32,386 bases of DNA from the NCBI GenBank assembly GCA_017462755.1, contig JAFTQM010000021.1:1-32386 (forward strand), in the 5' to 3' direction. Below, in pieces: positions 8,796 through 16,015 of the stretch. The translations under genes and the position numbers were made by a program. The notes beneath the pieces are model-generated. The model did no database searches and was not told the origin of the DNA. It was given only the letters and a program-made list of their open reading frames with translations. Each line of letters begins with the position of its first letter. Positions within the stretch are counted from its first letter, which is position 1. The stretch comes from Lachnospiraceae bacterium (lineage in GTDB: Bacteria > Bacillota > Clostridia > Lachnospirales > Lachnospiraceae).

Positions 8796-9611
8796 ATGAA
8801 AACAGAGAACGATTTTTATATTTTTGATACTCATGCACATTACGACGATGAAGCGTTTGAGGAAGATAGAGAAGCATTGTTAGCGTCGTTGCCGGAGCAT
8901 GGAATCCGCAGAGTAGTGAATGTGGGAGCGAGCATTGCGAGCACACAGCGGACGATACAGCTGATACAGGAATATCCGTTTTGTTACGGTGCTGCGGGGG
9001 TACATCCGAGCGAGGTAGCGGAGCTTACGGAGGAGAAGCTTGTGTGGCTGGAAGAACAGCTTGCCGCAAAGAAGATTGTGGCGGTGGGTGAGATTGGCTT
9101 AGATTATTATTGGCCGGAGCCGGAGCATGAGTTGCAAAAGAAGTGGTTTCGCAGACAACTGGAGTTAGCGATAGCGCATGATATGCCGGTCATTATTCAC
9201 AGTCGGGATGCGGCAGCAGATACGTTAGAGATTATGAAGGAATATTATGCGAAGGCAGAGGCGGCAGGGAAAAAGCTGACCGGAGTAATCCACTGTTTTT
9301 CTTATGGTACAGAGATGGCGGCGGAATATCTGAAAATGGGCTTTTATCTCGGCATCGGTGGTGTGGTTACCTTCAAAAATGCGGTTAAGATTAAGGAGGT
9401 AGTGCAGTCCACTCCGTTGGAGCGGATTGTGCTGGAAACCGACAGTCCGTATCTGACACCGGTACCGTATCGCGGCAAGCGAAATAATTCGCTTTATTTG
9501 GAGTATATTGTAGCAGCGATAGCAGAGCTGAAGGGGCTTACGGAGGAAGAGGTTGTCCGTATCACCTGCGAGAATGCGAATCGGTTATATCGGTTGCAGC
9601 AGACAGTGTAA
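8796..9611 (+). CDS. tatD: TatD-family metal-dependent deoxyribonuclease
   Basis: This 271-residue TIM-barrel hydrolase belongs to the TatD family; known members are Mg2+-dependent DNA exonucleases involved in DNA repair and degradation. The metal and catalytic ligands are all visible: H13 and H15 in DTHAHYDD, E99 in GEIGLDYYWPE, H135 in IHSRDA, H166 in IHCFSYG and D216 in ETDSPYLTPVPYRGKRN. The length is slightly above the usual 255 because of an eight-residue N-terminal extension before IFDTHAH; no alternative start exists in frame. It is followed 97 bp later by rsmA. The tatD - (rnmV) - rsmA order is common in Firmicutes, and the rnmV primase-like gene is absent here. Confidence 0.95.
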   Translation: MKTENDFYIFDTHAHYDDEAFEEDREALLASLPEHGIRRVVNVGASIASTQRTIQLIQEYPFCYGAAGVHPSEVAELTEEKLVWLEEQLAAKKIVAVGEIGLDYYWPEPEHELQKKWFRRQLELAIAHDMPVIIHSRDAAADTLEIMKEYYAKAEAAGKKLTGVIHCFSYGTEMAAEYLKMGFYLGIGGVVTFKNAVKIKEVVQSTPLERIVLETDSPYLTPVPYRGKRNNSLYLEYIVAAIAELKGLTEEEVVRITCENANRLYRLQQTV

Positions 9612-9708
9612 TAGTATAAGTATTTTGAAGCAGGAGCGACGAGCGGGCAGATGCCGGTGGCTCTGAAGATGATATATAAGCAAATAGATTTGGAATGGAG
9701 AGTCGTGA

Positions 9709-10578
9709 ATGGCTACATTAGGTGATCCGAAAAATACAATCGAGATTTTAAATAAATATCATTTTGTGTTTCAGAAAAAGTTCGGACAGAATTTTTTGAT
9801 TGATACACATGTGCTGGAGAAAATCATTCGTGCAGCAGACATTACTAAGGACGATATGGTGTTGGAAATCGGACCGGGTATCGGTACAATGACACAGTAT
9901 CTTTGTGAGAATGCGCGTGAGGTTGTGGCGGTCGAGATTGATAAGAATCTGATTCCGATTTTAACGGAGGACACGCTTGCGGCATATGATAATGTGACTG
10001 TGATTAATGAAGATATCTTAAAACTGGATATCAATCGGCTGGTTGAGGAGAGGAATGGCGGCAGACCAATCAAGGTTGTGGCAAATCTGCCGTATTACAT
10101 TACTACTCCGATTATTATGGGCTTGTTTGAATCGCATGTGCCGATTGAGAACATTACCGTTATGGTGCAGAAGGAGGTTGCGGACCGGATGCAGTCCGAG
10201 CCGGGTTCCAAGGATTACGGAGCATTGTCGTTGGCAGTTCAGTATTATGCAGAGCCGTATATTGCGGCAAATGTCCCGCAGAATTGCTTTATGCCGCGTC
10301 CGAATGTAGGCTCCGCGGTAATTCGGCTGACACTGCATAAGGAGCCGCCGGTTAAGGTAACAGACGACCGTTTTATGTTCCGGCTGGTTCGCGCATCGTT
10401 TAATCAGCGCCGCAAGACCTTGGTGAACAGTCTTTCCAATGCGCCGGAAACCGGTGTCGGAAAGGAAGCGGTGCTGGAGGCATTGGAGCAGATGCAGCTG
10501 TCTCCGACGATTCGGGGAGAGGCATTGAGCCTGCAGGAGTTTGCGCAGCTGTCAGAGCTGTTGTTACAGCGGAAATAA
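9709..10578 (+). CDS. rsmA: 16S rRNA (adenine1518-N6/adenine1519-N6)-dimethyltransferase
   Basis: RsmA (KsgA) transfers four methyl groups from S-adenosylmethionine to two adjacent adenosines in the 3' terminal helix of 16S rRNA, a late step in 30S assembly. The 289-residue protein shows FGQNFLID (25-32), motif I VLEIGPGIGT (51-60), the acidic VEIDKNL (75-81), and motif IV NLPYYITTPI (126-135). The C-terminal helical domain includes SFNQRRKTLVNSL. All catalytic motifs are intact; loss of function in relatives gives kasugamycin resistance. GGAG lies 8 bases before the ATG within the sequence GGAATGGAG that recurs before several genes here. It sits in line with tatD and the GNAT gene. Confidence 0.97.
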   Translation: MATLGDPKNTIEILNKYHFVFQKKFGQNFLIDTHVLEKIIRAADITKDDMVLEIGPGIGTMTQYLCENAREVVAVEIDKNLIPILTEDTLAAYDNVTVINEDILKLDINRLVEERNGGRPIKVVANLPYYITTPIIMGLFESHVPIENITVMVQKEVADRMQSEPGSKDYGALSLAVQYYAEPYIAANVPQNCFMPRPNVGSAVIRLTLHKEPPVKVTDDRFMFRLVRASFNQRRKTLVNSLSNAPETGVGKEAVLEALEQMQLSPTIRGEALSLQEFAQLSELLLQRK

Positions 10579-10589
10579 GAGAAAGAATA

Positions 10590-10625
10590 TGTCCGGGCTT
10601 CATTGCAACTGCAGGAAGCCGGACA
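10590..10625 (+). other. Intergenic hairpin between rsmA and the GNAT gene
   Basis: TGTCCGG-G-CTTC pairs with GAAG-CCGGACA, an 11-bp stem with one bulged G and a 13-base loop. No T-tract follows, so it is not a standard terminator. It may affect RNA stability between the two genes. Confidence 0.5.
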
Positions 10626-10677
10626 AAGGGTTACATCGTTACTTAGGATTAAAATCGCAAAGTGAGGTAGATTAATT

Positions 10678-11574
10678 ATGTTTCGAGTGAAGGTATTGAA
10701 TCAACTGAATGGGCGGCAAAGAGGAGAAGTCAGAGAATTAGAGGATATTTGCAGAGAGCATGATAAGATTGAGGGCGGAATTTCATTGACAACGGAGGAT
10801 GTGGATGAAGAGAAGCCGGTGTTTGTGTTGTGCTATGAGGAGGAGCTGCTGGCGGGCTTTGCAACGATGTATCGGATTAGTGAAAGCAATGCCGAGCTTT
10901 GTATCTATATCCGACCGGAATTTCGAAAGCGCGCAATGTACAAGAAGCTGACGACTACGCTTCGCAAGGAAGTAAAAAAACTGAACTTGGAGAATATTTA
11001 TCTGGTGCATGAGCCGCGTCCGAAGGATGATTATGCGGAGATTCTTAGCAGTGAATTGTTCCAATATGCGTATTCGGAGTATATGATGGAGTGGAAGTAT
11101 TCTTATGCTCTGTTACCAACGAATACATTGACGGTTCAGTCGCTTACCAAGGATGAGCTGGATACGGCAGCAGAGCTGTTTGCCGGAGCATTTTTGACGG
11201 ATGAAGAAGCGGCAAGGGCAAGAATTACTGCTCTGATGGAAGAGAATTATCGGTATTATCTGGTGTGGCAGCAGAAGGTGCCGGTGGGTATGTTCTGTTT
11301 GTTGTCCGGAGAGCAGACGATGTATGTGTTTGATTTTGCGGTAGAAGCAGACCGTCAGGGACGCGGTATCGGCAAGGCGATGCTTAAGGAGCTGATTCGT
11401 CTGGTGCAGGAGGAAGCAGAGGAACAGGGCACAGAGCCGAAGAAGATTCAGATACAGGTAGGCAGCCGGAACGGAACCGCTTTCCGGTTGTATCAAAAGA
11501 ATGGATTTCAGGTAGTTTCGCAGAGAGATTATTATCAGGTACAGATGGGAGTAATCGAGGGCGAGACGGCATAA
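10678..11574 (+). CDS. GNAT-family N-acetyltransferase with two GNAT-like halves
   Basis: The 298-residue protein looks like a tandem GNAT. The N-terminal half (about 1-140) has the fold's strand and helix order (AGFATMYRISESNAELCIYIRPEFRKRAMYKKL) but a degenerate acetyl-CoA loop. The C-terminal half (about 150-295) carries a good motif A, VEADRQGRGIGKAMLKEL at about 222-239, and the motif B segment VGSRNGTAFRLYQKNGFQV. Acetyl-CoA-dependent N-acylation of a small molecule or protein is expected, but the acceptor is unknown. The ATG at 10678 has GAGG 9 to 13 bases upstream. It ends in a strong terminator and is probably co-transcribed with rsmA. Confidence 0.85.
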   Translation: MFRVKVLNQLNGRQRGEVRELEDICREHDKIEGGISLTTEDVDEEKPVFVLCYEEELLAGFATMYRISESNAELCIYIRPEFRKRAMYKKLTTTLRKEVKKLNLENIYLVHEPRPKDDYAEILSSELFQYAYSEYMMEWKYSYALLPTNTLTVQSLTKDELDTAAELFAGAFLTDEEAARARITALMEENYRYYLVWQQKVPVGMFCLLSGEQTMYVFDFAVEADRQGRGIGKAMLKELIRLVQEEAEEQGTEPKKIQIQVGSRNGTAFRLYQKNGFQVVSQRDYYQVQMGVIEGETA

Positions 11575-11582
11575 GATGATTT

Positions 11583-11638
11583 CAGGCATTTGTAAAACAA
11601 GACGGTTGGTCTAATGGTTTTACAAATGCCTGTTTTTT
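11583..11638 (+). terminator. Terminator of the tatD-rsmA-GNAT cluster
   Basis: A perfect 16-bp stem (CAGGCATTTGTAAAAC with its complement at 11617-11632) encloses an 18-base loop and is followed by TTTTTT. On the reverse strand no T-run follows, so it acts for the forward genes only. Confidence 0.93.
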
Positions 11639-11653
11639 ATCATTTTCTTATAT

Positions 11654-12874
11654 TTACATAATCGCCTTATGGAATACCTTCTTACCCTTACGAATCTTGA
11701 TACCGTTCTTTAACTGCTCTTCGGTAATCTTGACATCGATGGATTCTACCTTCGCATCGTCTACGAATACACCGCCCTGCTGAATCAGACGTCTGGACTC
11801 GCTACGGGATGGAGAAAGCTTGCAGGCATCGAGCAAATCAATGATGCCGATAGCACCGTCGGTCAGCTGGTCACCGGTAATGGTGGTAGTAGGCATATTG
11901 GAATCGTCTCCGCCACCGGCAAACAGTGCGTGGGAAGCGGTCTTTGCCTTCTCTGCTTCCTCCTCGCCGTGTACCAGCTTGGTCAGCTCGTAAGCTAAGA
12001 TTTCTTTTGCTTCGTTTAACTGGCTGCCTTCCCAAGCATCCATTGCATCAATCTGCTCTAAAGGAAGGAAGGTCAGCATACGGATACACTTCAATACGTC
12101 GGAATCTGCAACATTACGCCAGTACTGGAAGAACTCGAACGGAGTGGTCTTCGCAGGATCAAGCCATACGGCACCCTTTGCCGTCTTACCCATCTTCTTG
12201 CCCTCGGAATTCATGAGCAGAGTGATGGTCATAGCATATGCATCCTTGCCGAGCTTTCTACGAATCAGCTCGGTACCGCCGAGCATATTGGACCACTGGT
12301 CGTCACCACCGAACTGCATATTGCAGCCGTAGTGCTGGTACAGATGATAAAAGTCGTAGGACTGCATAATCATGTAGTTGAATTCAAGGAAGGACAGACC
12401 CTTCTCCATTCTCTGCTTGTAGCACTCTGCACGAAGCATATTGTTTACGGAGAAGCAAGCGCCTACCTCACGAAGTAAGTCGATGTAATTGAGCTTTAAT
12501 AACCAGTCAGCGTTGTTGACCATGATAGCCTTGTCTTCACCGAACTCAATGAAACGCTCCATCTGCTTGCGGAAGCAGTCACAGTTGTGCTGAATCGTTT
12601 CCGGGGTCATCATGGAACGCATATCGGTACGGCCCGATGGGTCGCCGATGTAGCCGGTACCGCCACCAATCAATACGACCGGTTTGTTGCCGGCCATCTG
12701 CAGACGCTTCATCAGACACAGTGCCATGAAATGTCCTACATGGAGAGAATCTGCAGTCGGGTCAAAGCCAATATAGAAGGTAGCCTTACCTTCGTTAATC
12801 AGATTCTTAATTTCTTCTTCATCGGTTACCTGGGCAATCAGGCCGCGGGCAACGAGTTCGTCATAAATCTTCAT
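11654..12874 (-). CDS. tyrS: Tyrosyl-tRNA synthetase
   Basis: TyrRS charges tRNA-Tyr in the cytoplasm. The 406-residue protein has the class I signature HVGH (45-48, in [11 protein letters not shown]), tyrosine-pocket segments (QSYDFYHLY near 171-179, [10 protein letters not shown] near 187-196), and the KMSKS equivalent KMGKT (227-231, followed by AKGAVWLD, typical of TyrRS). A C-terminal S4 RNA-binding domain is present ([18 protein letters not shown], about 345-400). AAGGAG stands 8 bases before the ATG. No T-box leader was found: the interval to the next gene is only 169 bp and the conserved T-box anti-terminator sequence is absent. It therefore appears not to be regulated by uncharged tRNA. 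Confidence 0.97.
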   Translation of the reverse strand: MKIYDELVARGLIAQVTDEEEIKNLINEGKATFYIGFDPTADSLHVGHFMALCLMKRLQMAGNKPVVLIGGGTGYIGDPSGRTDMRSMMTPETIQHNCDCFRKQMERFIEFGEDKAIMVNNADWLLKLNYIDLLREVGACFSVNNMLRAECYKQRMEKGLSFLEFNYMIMQSYDFYHLYQHYGCNMQFGGDDQWSNMLGGTELIRRKLGKDAYAMTITLLMNSEGKKMGKTAKGAVWLDPAKTTPFEFFQYWRNVADSDVLKCIRMLTFLPLEQIDAMDAWEGSQLNEAKEILAYELTKLVHGEEEAEKAKTASHALFAGGGDDSNMPTTTITGDQLTDGAIGIIDLLDACKLSPSRSESRRLIQQGGVFVDDAKVESIDVKITEEQLKNGIKIRKGKKVFHKAIM

Positions 12875-12956
12875 TTGAATAGCTCCTTTATAGAAAATTA
12901 TTATTATCTACGATGCTTGTAATCCTGCACAGACAGGCTGGAAGATTACTTTTATC

Positions 12957-12985
12957 ATTGTAAAGCATCTTGCGTGGTTTTTCAA
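12957..12985 (-). promoter_or_regulatory. Promoter of tyrS
   Basis: On the reverse strand TTGAAA (12985-12980) and TACAAT (12962-12957) are 17 bases apart. The leader that follows contains a GTAATC/GATTAC hairpin (12919-12947) whose function is unknown. Confidence 0.7.
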
Positions 12986-13043
12986 GCAATTCGTAGTATA
13001 AACCTGAAAAAAGCAAAAGACAAGGTGCTTTGGTTGGAGAAAA

Positions 13044-14501
13044 TCAGATGTCTGCAGAAGGTGCTTTGGTGCCGGTTTTGTGGGCTAGTGCAAGCAGTAT
13101 TTCTTTTTGATTGTCCTCCGGTTGCTCCAACACATGCTCAAGGAGAGCTGCGAGGATGATACCTAACTCTTTGCCGGGAGCAAAGCCTGCCGCAATCAAA
13201 TCAGAGCCGTTGACTGCCAGCTCTTTTAGGGAAACGCACTGATTGGCGGCGATGATTTCTGCTGTCAGGCGGCGGGCAGAGTCGAGCTGTGTCAGCTTAT
13301 CCGGAAGCAGAGTCGGGTTTTGCGCGTGCAAATCGGCTTCCTGTAAAGTAAAGAGCAAATCGATTTTGTCAGTACCGACACGGTTTAGGATGCGGCGCAT
13401 GGTTCGAGGTGCAATCGGTTGTCCGGGTTCGGCATAGCGGACATCATGTTCCCGGATTAACAGAGTAACCAATGCAATCGTATCATTATCAAATTTTAAA
13501 CGGCGTAAAATACTGCGTGCCAAGTCAGCACTGAGCTGCGGATGGCGGTAAAAGTGAGCAACGCCCTGTTCATCTATGGTCTTTGTGTCCGGTTTGCCGA
13601 CATCGTGAAGCAGAGCGGCATAACGCAAAGCGGTCTGTTCTTTTTTGGTGAAGGTAGCTGCTTCGGAGATTGCGTCCAAATCGGAGATAGTGTTCTCCAA
13701 AATCGTAGGATTGGAGGAAAATTTTTCCGCCAGATACTCCACGGCACGCATGGAGTGAATTCCGACGTTGTAAATATGATGAGGATTTTCCTGCTCTGTT
13801 TTCATCATACGGTCAAACTCCGGCAGGACAATTTCTGTAATGCCGGTTTCATAGGCGGTCAGAAGCCGCTTAGGATGATTGGAAAGAAGGAGCTTGGTCA
13901 GCTCGACGCGAATCCGTTCCGCGCTGATTTTGCGCAAATCCAAGGCATGGGAAGCAACGGAACGCAGGGTATCCGGTTCGATGGTAAAATCCAGCTGTGC
14001 AGAAAAACGAACGGCGCGCAGAATGCGCAGCGCATCCTCGTCAAAACGTTCGTCGGCATTGCCGACACAACGGATGATACGGTTCTGCATATCACCAATG
14101 CCGTCGAAGGCATCTACAATTCCGGTTTCGTCGTTATATGCCAGAGCATTGATGGTAAAATCCCGGCGGCGCAAATCCTCGGTCAGATTTGAGGTAAATT
14201 CCACCTGCTTCGGATGTCTGCCGTCCTCATATTCGCCGTCAATCCGATAGGTCGTAACCTCAAAGCCTTCATGCTCCAGCATGACGGTCACGGTACCATG
14301 CTCGATGCCGGTATCGATGGTATGCGAAAAAAGTGCCTTTACCTCCTGTGGCTTTGCGGAGGTGGTAATATCCCAATCCTCCGGAATGCGTCCAAGCAGG
14401 CTGTCACGGACACAGCCACCGACAGCGTATGCTTCAAAGCCGTGGGAAAGCAGGGTTTTGATAATATATTGAACTTTATCCGGTAACAAAATTTGTCTCA
14501 T
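13044..14501 (-). CDS. cca: CCA-adding-type tRNA nucleotidyltransferase / poly(A) polymerase family with HD domain
   Basis: This 485-residue class II nucleotidyltransferase probably adds or repairs the 3' CCA of tRNA. The head domain has the GG motif GGCVRD (28-33), the catalytic ED-W-D pair D42 and D44 (PEDWDITTSA), RRRDFTINALAY (111-122) and the template-like ERFDEDALRILRAVRFSAQL (151-170). An RNA-binding helical neck follows. A metal-dependent HD domain begins near residue 297 with LLHDVGKPDT and later REHDVRY. Firmicutes may carry separate CC-adding, A-adding or poly(A) polymerases, so the exact specificity is not settled. GAGG lies about 7 bases before the ATG. It is upstream of tyrS on the same strand, but tyrS has its own promoter. 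Confidence 0.9.
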   Translation of the reverse strand: MRQILLPDKVQYIIKTLLSHGFEAYAVGGCVRDSLLGRIPEDWDITTSAKPQEVKALFSHTIDTGIEHGTVTVMLEHEGFEVTTYRIDGEYEDGRHPKQVEFTSNLTEDLRRRDFTINALAYNDETGIVDAFDGIGDMQNRIIRCVGNADERFDEDALRILRAVRFSAQLDFTIEPDTLRSVASHALDLRKISAERIRVELTKLLLSNHPKRLLTAYETGITEIVLPEFDRMMKTEQENPHHIYNVGIHSMRAVEYLAEKFSSNPTILENTISDLDAISEAATFTKKEQTALRYAALLHDVGKPDTKTIDEQGVAHFYRHPQLSADLARSILRRLKFDNDTIALVTLLIREHDVRYAEPGQPIAPRTMRRILNRVGTDKIDLLFTLQEADLHAQNPTLLPDKLTQLDSARRLTAEIIAANQCVSLKELAVNGSDLIAAGFAPGKELGIILAALLEHVLEQPEDNQKEILLALAHKTGTKAPSADI

Positions 14502-14520
14502 GAAACACCTCGGTTGGAAG

Positions 14521-14580
14521 TGATTTTTACGAAATTTCGTAAATCAGGTTTATTCTAACACAAAATATTTATATTTGAAA
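14521..14580 (-). promoter_or_regulatory. Promoter of cca with palindrome at the expected transcript start
   Basis: On the reverse strand TTTCAA (14580-14575) and TAGAAT (14557-14552) are 17 bases apart. Immediately after the -10 box, 14521-14546 is a 26-base near-perfect palindrome with the 14-base perfect core TACGAAATTTCGTA and TGATTT/AAATCA arms (one extra T). It could be an operator or a hairpin in the leader, 20 bases before the start codon. Confidence 0.55.
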
Positions 14581-14601
14581 GGGGAGAAACACAGAGAATA
14601 T

Positions 14602-14632
14602 AGGGAAGCGCTGATTAATTCAGCATTTCCCT
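14602..14632. repeat. Intergenic hairpin, possible dispersed repeat unit
   Basis: AGGGAAGCGCTGA and TCAGCATTTCCCT form a 13-base stem with one mismatch and one G-T pair around the loop TTAAT. There is no T-tract. It lies between divergent cca and the CotS-like gene, and its compact symmetric form resembles short intergenic repeats. Confidence 0.45.
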
Positions 14633-14714
14633 AGTAATTGAAGCATAAGCAGAAAGAAGTACGCATAGAATAAAAGGACCCGTGAAATTGGGAAAAACGC
14701 GAGGGAGGGATTCG

Positions 14715-15746
14715 GTGGAAGACAGGTCAAACGAAATATTCAGCCAGTACGATTTGAAAATATACCGCGCGTATCGTGCCAGAGGTGGTATGATATTGGA
14801 AACCGGTCAGGGCCTGAAATTTTATGGTCCCTGCAAAGGGAGTGCCAGACGGCTGGAGTTTGAAGATGCATTGAAACAGCAGATGAAGGAGCATGGTTAT
14901 ACAAGGACGGACGGCTATATCAGGAACAAGGAGAACAATCTGATTAGTACCAACAGTCTCGGAGAAAAATATTGCATTCGCGATTGGTATGAATTGGAGG
15001 AAGGTTCACTCAAAAAGGAAGAGCATATTTTGTATGCGGCAAGGAATCTGGCATTTCTGCATTTGGTGATGACGGACATCCGGATGCCGGACAATAGTGC
15101 TGTTTTTGTAGAAGAGGATTTGAACGATTGCTTTGAGAAACGAACCAAAGAGCTGAAAAGAGTAGGAACTTATTTAGTAAAAAGAAGAAACAAGTCTGCC
15201 TTTGAAGTAAAATATTTGAATTGCTGCAAAATCTTTTATGAGGAGGCGGTAAAGGCGGGGGAGCAGCTGGCCAAAATCGAGGTACGCGAATTCTGCGAGG
15301 AAAGCATATTATACGGCAAGGTGCTGCATGGCAGCTATACATATCACAATGTATTGATGCCGCGCCACTTAGAGCGTTCCTGTCTGATGACCGCGGAAGC
15401 AAGCGGAGACGGGATTGCAACGGTCAACTTCGAAAAGGCAGTGTTTGGAATGCAGGTCTATGATTTGTATCAGTATCTGCGCAAGGTAATGGAGAAGAAT
15501 AATTGGAACTGGGAGCTAGGCAGTCGCGTATTGATGGCATATGAGGAAATCCGGGCATTATCGACGCAGGAAAGAAAACTTTTGCATACCCTCCTGCTGT
15601 ATCCGGAAAAATTTTGGAAAATCACCAATTATTATTACAATTCCAGAAAGTCCCTCATCCCGCAGAAAAACGCAGAAAAGCTGGATGCATTACTATTGCA
15701 GCAAAAAGAAAAACAAGAGTTTTTACACAGGCTTTGTCAATTCTAA
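14715..15746 (+). CDS. CotS-like spore-coat family pseudokinase
   Basis: The 343-residue protein resembles the CotS / aminoglycoside-phosphotransferase-like family of spore-coat proteins in Clostridia and Bacilli. The N-terminal lobe (FSQYDLKIYRAYRARGGMILETGQGLKFY) is typical. The catalytic-loop position reads HGSYTYHN (about 205-212) instead of HGDxxxxN. The metal-binding DFD position reads VNFEK (about 237-241). Both key aspartates are therefore replaced and kinase activity is unlikely. The C-terminal YDLYQYLRKVMEKNNW matches the family. The GTG at 14715 has GGAGG 6 bases upstream. A GTG at 14682 (354 residues) is possible but its AAAGGA is only 3 to 4 bases away. It implies, by family, that the organism may form spores. 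The next gene's promoter overlaps its 3' end. Confidence 0.72.
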   Translation: MEDRSNEIFSQYDLKIYRAYRARGGMILETGQGLKFYGPCKGSARRLEFEDALKQQMKEHGYTRTDGYIRNKENNLISTNSLGEKYCIRDWYELEEGSLKKEEHILYAARNLAFLHLVMTDIRMPDNSAVFVEEDLNDCFEKRTKELKRVGTYLVKRRNKSAFEVKYLNCCKIFYEEAVKAGEQLAKIEVREFCEESILYGKVLHGSYTYHNVLMPRHLERSCLMTAEASGDGIATVNFEKAVFGMQVYDLYQYLRKVMEKNNWNWELGSRVLMAYEEIRALSTQERKLLHTLLLYPEKFWKITNYYYNSRKSLIPQKNAEKLDALLLQQKEKQEFLHRLCQF

Positions 15747-15762
15747 AGAAGTATGGTATAAT
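15734..15762 (+). promoter_or_regulatory. Strong promoter for the PEGA-domain gene, inside the 3' end of the CotS-like gene
   Basis: TTGTCA (15734-15739), a 17-base spacer and a perfect TATAAT (15757-15762) are present. The start would be near 15769, giving a leader of about 240 to 280 bases before the PEGA protein. Confidence 0.78.
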
Positions 15763-15781
15763 GTACGCGAAGAACGGAGTA

Positions 15782-15837
15782 AGAACAAGAGCAAATTGAC
15801 TGCTAAGCTTGCTTAAGCAGTCAGTTTGGCTTGTTCT
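15782..15837 (+). other. Long stem-loop in the leader of the PEGA gene
   Basis: AGAACAAG (15782-15789) pairs with CTTGTTCT (15830-15837). Further in, AAATTGACTGCT pairs with AGCAGTCAGTTT with one G-U, and AAGC/GCTT closes the top. It begins about 13 bases after the predicted transcript start. No T-tract follows, so it is not an obvious terminator. Confidence 0.6.
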
Positions 15838-15847
15838 GATGGAGCGA

Positions 15848-16015
15848 ACGCGACCGAGGGAAGCCGAAGCGAAGCAAGGCTTTGTGAGGTACTCCGTTCG
15901 TAGCGAGGAGTAAGAGCAACGCGAGTGAAACTTTGCTTTGAGTAACGTGAAAACGCGACCGAGGAAAGCCGAAGCGAAGCAAGGCTTTGTGAGGTACTCC
16001 GTTCGTGGCGAGGAG
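15848..16015. repeat. Two direct copies of a 63-bp repeat
   Basis: Copy 1 is 15848-15910 and copy 2 is 15953-16015, a period of 105 bp, differing at only two positions (G/A at 15860/15965 and A/G at 15902/16007). The unit is rich in GCGA and GAAGC words. A fragment AGCGAACGC occurs just before copy 1 and again at 16018-16026. No protein-like reading of the unit is convincing. Confidence 0.9.

Noticed and set aside
12875-13043. Possible T-box riboswitch before tyrS
   Set aside because: The interval is too short for a full T-box and lacks the conserved anti-terminator sequence and a leader terminator; a plain promoter explains it.
15848-16015. CRISPR array
   Set aside because: There are only two 63-bp copies, the intervening 42 bp is not spacer-like, and no cas genes are near.
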